A stretch of DNA of 20,873 bases from Flavobacteriales bacterium (lineage in GTDB: Bacteria; Bacteroidota; Bacteroidia; Flavobacteriales_F; PHOS-HE28). Position 1 is the stretch's first letter; each line of letters begins with the position of its first letter. Where the stretch lies: contig JAGQVR010000008.1 of NCBI GenBank assembly GCA_020437875.1, positions 5,655-26,527 on the forward strand, given 5' to 3'. A model generated the notes under the pieces. It did no database searches, was not told where the DNA came from, and saw only the letters and a list, made by a program, of their open reading frames with translations. A program made the translations under genes and the position numbers. Positions 17,467 to 20,873 of the stretch are shown here, in pieces.

Positions 17467-17474
17467 TACCTTTG
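17467..17474 (+). promoter_or_regulatory. Likely -7 element of the second sigma/anti-sigma operon
   Basis: TACCTTTG matches the Bacteroidota housekeeping -7 consensus TAnnTTTG exactly, 62 bases upstream of the ATG at 17537. It indicates that this sigma gene is transcribed by the primary sigma factor, unlike the one at 2256-2741. Confidence 0.6.
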
Positions 17475-17536
17475 AAATGGCCGGGTGGTCGGAGCCTCAG
17501 GCAACCTCCGCCCCGCCGATCGCATCATTGGAACGG

Positions 17537-18100
17537 ATGACCATGACGGACGAACGGTTGGTGGAAGGCTGTGTTGAACGGGATCCCGTGGCACAGAAGG
17601 CCTTATACCAGCAGTACGCCAGAAAGATGATGAGCATCTGCATGCGCTACGCCAACAACCGCGATCAGGCCCAGGACATCCTGCAGGACGGGTTCGTGAA
17701 GGTGTTCCAGAAGATGGACCACTACCGCGGGGATGGCCCCTTGGGGGGCTGGATCGCCCGGACCATGGTGAACACCGCCCTGGACCACATCCGCCGCAAC
17801 AAGCCCTATAACCAGAGCCTCGACCTCACGGAGGCCGAACACCTGCACAGCGAGGATGAGCACGTATTGTCCGGAATGACGACCGATGAGCTGATGGCGC
17901 TGATCCAGGCCCTGCCCACCGGCTACCGGACGGTCTTCAACCTCTTCGCGATCGAGGGATATCCGCACAAGGACATAGCTGAGATGCTGGGTATCAGCGA
18001 GAACACCTCGAAATCACAATTCATGAAAGCGCGGGCCTACCTGCGCAAGCTGCTGCCAAAGGAGGTGGTGGCGCATTACGGACATGTACATGAAGGATAG
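17537..18100 (+). CDS. Sigma-70 family (ECF-like) RNA polymerase sigma factor
   Basis: This 187-residue protein has region 2 at about 20-90 (ALYQQYARKMMSICMRYANN, then DQAQDILQDGFVKVFQKM, then GWIARTMVNTALDHIRR). Region 4 is at 115-173 (LPTGYRTVFNLFAIEGYPHK followed by the helix-turn-helix DIAEMLGISENTSKSQFMKA). This is the ECF type common in Bacteroidota. The frame is open from 17219 but overlaps lepA; ATG 17537 or ATG 17543 is the realistic start. The stop codon lies inside the next gene (11- to 17-base overlap depending on that gene's start), so sigma and anti-sigma should be translationally coupled. Its promoter looks like a housekeeping type, not the ECF motif of the first module, so its targets are not visible here. 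Confidence 0.93.
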   Translation: MTMTDERLVEGCVERDPVAQKALYQQYARKMMSICMRYANNRDQAQDILQDGFVKVFQKMDHYRGDGPLGGWIARTMVNTALDHIRRNKPYNQSLDLTEAEHLHSEDEHVLSGMTTDELMALIQALPTGYRTVFNLFAIEGYPHKDIAEMLGISENTSKSQFMKARAYLRKLLPKEVVAHYGHVHEG

Positions 18101-19136
18101 CGTGAACACCCTGTTCCGACAGCGCTTCCAGGGCCATGAGGCCGCGGTGGATCCGGGTGTCTGGACAGGCATCGAACAACAGATGGCGGCCCCGACCCCC
18201 GCGGATGGCGTGAACGAGCTGTTCAAGGACCGCTTCCACGGGCACGAAATGAGCGTGGACCCCGCAGTCTGGAGCGGGATCAGCAGCCAACTCGGCCATC
18301 CGGTTGCCGCAGGGACATCAATGGGTACTTGGGCCTTGATCACTGCCGGGGTGGCCGCCGTGGCCATCACAGCAGCCGTCGTATTCAATGGTGGATCGGA
18401 GCAACTGCCCCAGCCCGTCGCAGAGCGCGTGGATCCCGCTCAAGAGACCATCCGACCCGTTGAAGTACCGATCGACCCCGGAACCACCACCATTGAACCC
18501 CTGACCGAGGATCCAAAGTCCGGACCGGCAAGGCCCAAGACCTCGGCGACCGGAGCACCGAAGGGGATCGCGCGGAGCAACAATCCGGTGCGCAGCACCC
18601 CCCCGACGGTCGAGATCCATTCCGGAACACCGGACCTGGTCCGTGATACGGCCCTCCCCGCAGGGGATCGTACGCCCGAAAGTGGCACCACGGTCGTTTC
18701 CGCCATCATCACCGACCTGGAGGAGCAGGTACGGCAGCAGCCCATCACGGCCAGCCCGGAACCCGGTCTGGCCGGTTCCTCCACCCCCGAGCCCCCTCCG
18801 ACCCGCCCTGAGCCAGGCACCGTAACGATGGCCACGACCGGAACGGCCGAGGCCAGCCCTATGCCCAAGCTGTTCATGCCCAACACCTTCACCCCCAATG
18901 GGGATGGCATCAACGACACCTACACCGTTGATGGTGAAGGCTTCAGCGCCATTCTCCTCCGGGTGTATTCCATGAAGAGCAACGCCTTGGTCTTCACCAC
19001 GAACAGTGCCGAACCTTGGACCGGGGATGGGTGTGAGGACGGCATGTACATGGTGGCCGTGGAGGCCAGAACGAACGATGGCCGCACGACGACCGAGGGC
19101 AAGGTCGTGTGGCTCAACCGCAACCGCATCAATTGA
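18084..19136 (+). CDS. Putative membrane anti-sigma factor with type B sorting-like (CHU_C) C-terminal domain
   Basis: This 350-residue protein overlaps the end of the sigma gene. Its N-terminus holds two copies of a 28-residue unit 36 residues apart (7-34 and 43-70), with pattern VN.LF..RF.GHE..VDP.VW.GI. One membrane helix follows (about 81-101), then a proline/threonine-rich linker (about 105-257), then a final domain (258-350) beginning LFMPNTFTPNGDGINDTY. That motif is the hallmark of the gliding-motility-associated C-terminal domain used as a type B signal for the type IX secretion system. The later part departs from the usual NRWG/GWDG pattern (SMKS, EPWTGDG) but keeps the ending GKVVWLNRN. 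The layout implies a cytoplasmic sigma-binding end and a periplasmic sorting-like domain. No zinc anti-sigma motif is present. ATG 18090 is an alternative start. Confidence 0.8.
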   Translation: MYMKDSVNTLFRQRFQGHEAAVDPGVWTGIEQQMAAPTPADGVNELFKDRFHGHEMSVDPAVWSGISSQLGHPVAAGTSMGTWALITAGVAAVAITAAVVFNGGSEQLPQPVAERVDPAQETIRPVEVPIDPGTTTIEPLTEDPKSGPARPKTSATGAPKGIARSNNPVRSTPPTVEIHSGTPDLVRDTALPAGDRTPESGTTVVSAIITDLEEQVRQQPITASPEPGLAGSSTPEPPPTRPEPGTVTMATTGTAEASPMPKLFMPNTFTPNGDGINDTYTVDGEGFSAILLRVYSMKSNALVFTTNSAEPWTGDGCEDGMYMVAVEARTNDGRTTTEGKVVWLNRNRIN

Positions 19137-19162
19137 CCCTCTCCAGAACAGACCATAACCCG

Positions 19163-19170
19163 TATGTTTG
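19163..19170 (+). promoter_or_regulatory. -7 element of the PKD-protein promoter
   Basis: TATGTTTG matches TAnnTTTG exactly, 65 bases upstream of the ATG at 19236 and after the preceding gene's stop. No -33 TTTG at the usual spacing is obvious. The leader holds a small hairpin (CCGGC/GCCGG at 19197-19211) and a T6 run (19223-19228). Confidence 0.6.
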
Positions 19171-19235
19171 ACGCCCTTCGGAACGAGAATGGAATACCGG
19201 CCGGACGCCGGATCCAAGAACATTTTTTGACGACC

Positions 19236-20873
19236 ATGAGGACCCTTGCAATGGCGGTCATCGCCGTACTTGCCATCCAAACCGCCCAAGCGCAGTTCTA
19301 CACCATCGCCGATGGCTATGTGGCCGCCTGCACCGGCGCCCTGCTTGATTCCGGCGGAGAGGGAGCTTCGGGATACGGTGACAATGAGAACTACACCATG
19401 TACATCTGCCCGGACGGATCCGGCGGACCGGGCATTTCATTGCAATGGCTCACCTTCAACCTGTCCACGGCCGGCGCGCTGCCGATCGATCAACTGGCCA
19501 TATACGATGGTCTGCTCGATGGCGTGAACCCCGACCCACCCCTGCTCGGGATCTACGATGGGAACAACCCTCCAAACATCACCTCGGCCAGCTTCGAGAA
19601 CGTGCAGAACACCGTCAATGGTGGTGGTTGTCTCACCCTGGTGTTCACGAGCAACGCCACGGGCACGGGTGTATTCGCTGCCGCGATCAGCTGCTTCGCT
19701 CCATGTGAACCCCCAACAGCCTCGGCCACGGTCGGTGCTGCCACTCCTTTATACGTATGTCAGGGCGAACCCGTCACCTTCGACGGTAACGCATCCGTAG
19801 CGGCATCCCCCTTCAACATCGTGGAGTACAACTGGGACTTTGACAACGGTGAGACCGATAACTCCGGGCCCGTCGTGACCCATAGCTTCGATGAACCCGG
19901 TGAGTACGTGGTGCAGTTGTACGTGACCGATGACAATGATTGCGTGAACACGAACCGCACCGACCTCGCGATCTGGGTGAGCACCACCCCCAATTTCTCG
20001 AACATCACACCGAACACGACCATCTGCGAGGGCGAACAGGTCCCGTTGACCGTGGACGTGGAAGCGGTGACCTGGTCTGACCTGCCCGGCTCCAACCTTG
20101 GTGACGGCATCTTCCTCCCCGATGATCAGGGTGTTCCGTTCACCTCCACGATCACGTTCAGCACCTTCGCCCCGGGCCAGACCTTGGAGAACATCGATGA
20201 CCTGTTGTCCGTGTGCGTGGACATGGAGCACTCGTTCATGGGTGACCTGGTCGTCCAGTTGACCTGCCCATCGGGCCAGACCGTGACCATGCACCAACAG
20301 GGCGGTGGTGGCACCTTCCTTGGCGAAGCGGTGGATGATGAGAGCCAGCCGGATGTGCAGGGCGTGTGCTGGAACTACTGCTGGAGCCCGACGGCGACCA
20401 ATGGTACCTGGGTGGACAATTCCGGGAACGGGTCACCACTGGCCTCCGGCACCTATGAGAGCGTGAATCCCATGGATGTCCTGGTCGGCTGCCAGCTCAA
20501 CGGCACCTGGACCTTCACCATCACGGACCTATGGGCGATCGACAATGGTTTCCTGTGCAACTGGGGTCTGAACTTCGACGGATCCCTCTTCCCAGAGCTC
20601 ACATCATTCACCCCGGTCCTGGGTATTAGCACGGCCGACTCTGCCAGCTGGCAGGGCAATGGTGTGGCGCTCGATCCGCAGAACCCGCTGCAGGGTGTGG
20701 CCACCCCGGTTGGCGTTGGCGAGTATGACTACGTGTTCTCGGTCACCGACAACTTCGGTTGCACCTACGACACCAGCTTCGTGATCACGGTGAACCCCGG
20801 CATCCAGGGCCCGATCAACATCACCGGGAACAATACGATCTGCGATGGCTCCATCGCCTACCTGAACGCACCA
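19236..20873 (+). CDS. Large secreted protein with CUB-like, PKD and P domains, C-terminus off the right edge
   Basis: The frame opens at ATG 19236 and stays open for 546 residues to the window edge, so the gene is partial. It starts with a signal peptide (about 1-20, ending QTAQAQ). Residues about 22-158 form a cysteine-containing CUB-like domain (YTMYICPDG, LAIYDGLLDG, CLTLVFTSNATG). A PKD domain follows (about 178-248: EYNWDFDNGE, THSFDEPGEYVVQLYVTD). Residues about 298-448 resemble the proprotein-convertase P domain (LLSVCVDMEHSFMGDLVV, LNGTWTFTITDLWAIDNG, NWGLNFDG). A further Ig/PKD-like unit starts near 500 (YDYVFSVTDNFGC). Such proteins in Bacteroidota are usually exported by the type IX system and carry a C-terminal sorting domain, which would lie beyond the window. 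It follows the anti-sigma gene but has its own promoter. Confidence 0.85.
   Translation, partial: MRTLAMAVIAVLAIQTAQAQFYTIADGYVAACTGALLDSGGEGASGYGDNENYTMYICPDGSGGPGISLQWLTFNLSTAGALPIDQLAIYDGLLDGVNPDPPLLGIYDGNNPPNITSASFENVQNTVNGGGCLTLVFTSNATGTGVFAAAISCFAPCEPPTASATVGAATPLYVCQGEPVTFDGNASVAASPFNIVEYNWDFDNGETDNSGPVVTHSFDEPGEYVVQLYVTDDNDCVNTNRTDLAIWVSTTPNFSNITPNTTICEGEQVPLTVDVEAVTWSDLPGSNLGDGIFLPDDQGVPFTSTITFSTFAPGQTLENIDDLLSVCVDMEHSFMGDLVVQLTCPSGQTVTMHQQGGGGTFLGEAVDDESQPDVQGVCWNYCWSPTATNGTWVDNSGNGSPLASGTYESVNPMDVLVGCQLNGTWTFTITDLWAIDNGFLCNWGLNFDGSLFPELTSFTPVLGISTADSASWQGNGVALDPQNPLQGVATPVGVGEYDYVFSVTDNFGCTYDTSFVITVNPGIQGPINITGNNTICDGSIAYLNAP

Noticed and set aside
17501..17530. GCAAC followed by CGCATCAT upstream of the second sigma gene as an ECF promoter
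   Set aside because: The -10 block lacks CGTC and the spacer is 15 bases. An exact TAnnTTTG element nearby explains transcription better.
18318..19289. 323-codon minus-strand frame opposite the second anti-sigma gene
   Set aside because: Gly/Arg/Asp-rich composition, no motif, and it covers a well-supported plus-strand gene.

Overview
The window looks like a high-GC member of the Bacteroidota, most likely Flavobacteriales. This rests on several kinds of sequence evidence: a DUF4421 protein, a PKD/P-domain secreted protein, a gliding-motility/type B sorting-like C-terminal domain, the Bacteroidota housekeeping promoter element TAnnTTTG, small signal-peptide proteins of types common in this phylum, and weak Shine-Dalgarno sequences. 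No tRNA, rRNA, CRISPR array, insertion sequence or phage gene was seen, so this reads as chromosomal backbone rich in envelope and regulatory genes.

Region 1 (1-2796, minus strand) is an ECF sigma / anti-sigma module with its apparent targets. The sigma gene (2256-2741) overlaps its anti-sigma gene (901-2259). A small exported TonB-C-like protein (377-748) and the start of an exported, probably outer-membrane protein (1-263) follow. The sigma gene and both following genes each carry the same two-block promoter, [TC][TC]GTAAC-N16/17-CGTC[CA]TAT. This indicates an autoregulated ECF regulon read directly from the DNA. The anti-sigma factor has a cytoplasmic domain made of three 70-residue repeats.

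Region 2 (2821-6418, minus) is a three-gene signalling operon: a stand-alone receiver, an NtrC-type sigma-54 activator, and a CHASE3-PAS histidine kinase.

Region 3 (6744-13212, minus) holds envelope genes: a small tail-anchored-like exported protein, an outer-membrane beta-barrel, a ferritin-like helical protein, two lipoproteins, a DUF4421 protein, an AsmA-like protein and a tiny lmo0937-type membrane protein. Several intrinsic terminators separate the units.

Region 4 (13393-17394) has a secreted endonuclease/exonuclease/phosphatase-family protein on the plus strand, with a duplicated C-terminal NDRD/PTN module. It converges with lepA (minus) across only six bases.

Region 5 (17537-20873, plus) is a second sigma / anti-sigma pair. 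The anti-sigma factor has two 36-residue repeats, one membrane helix and a periplasmic C-terminal domain resembling the T9SS type B (CHU_C) sorting signal. A large PKD/P-domain secreted protein follows with its own TAnnTTTG promoter and runs off the right edge. The most interesting material is the ECF regulon defined by three matching promoters, and the membrane anti-sigma factor that carries a secretion-signal-like domain.
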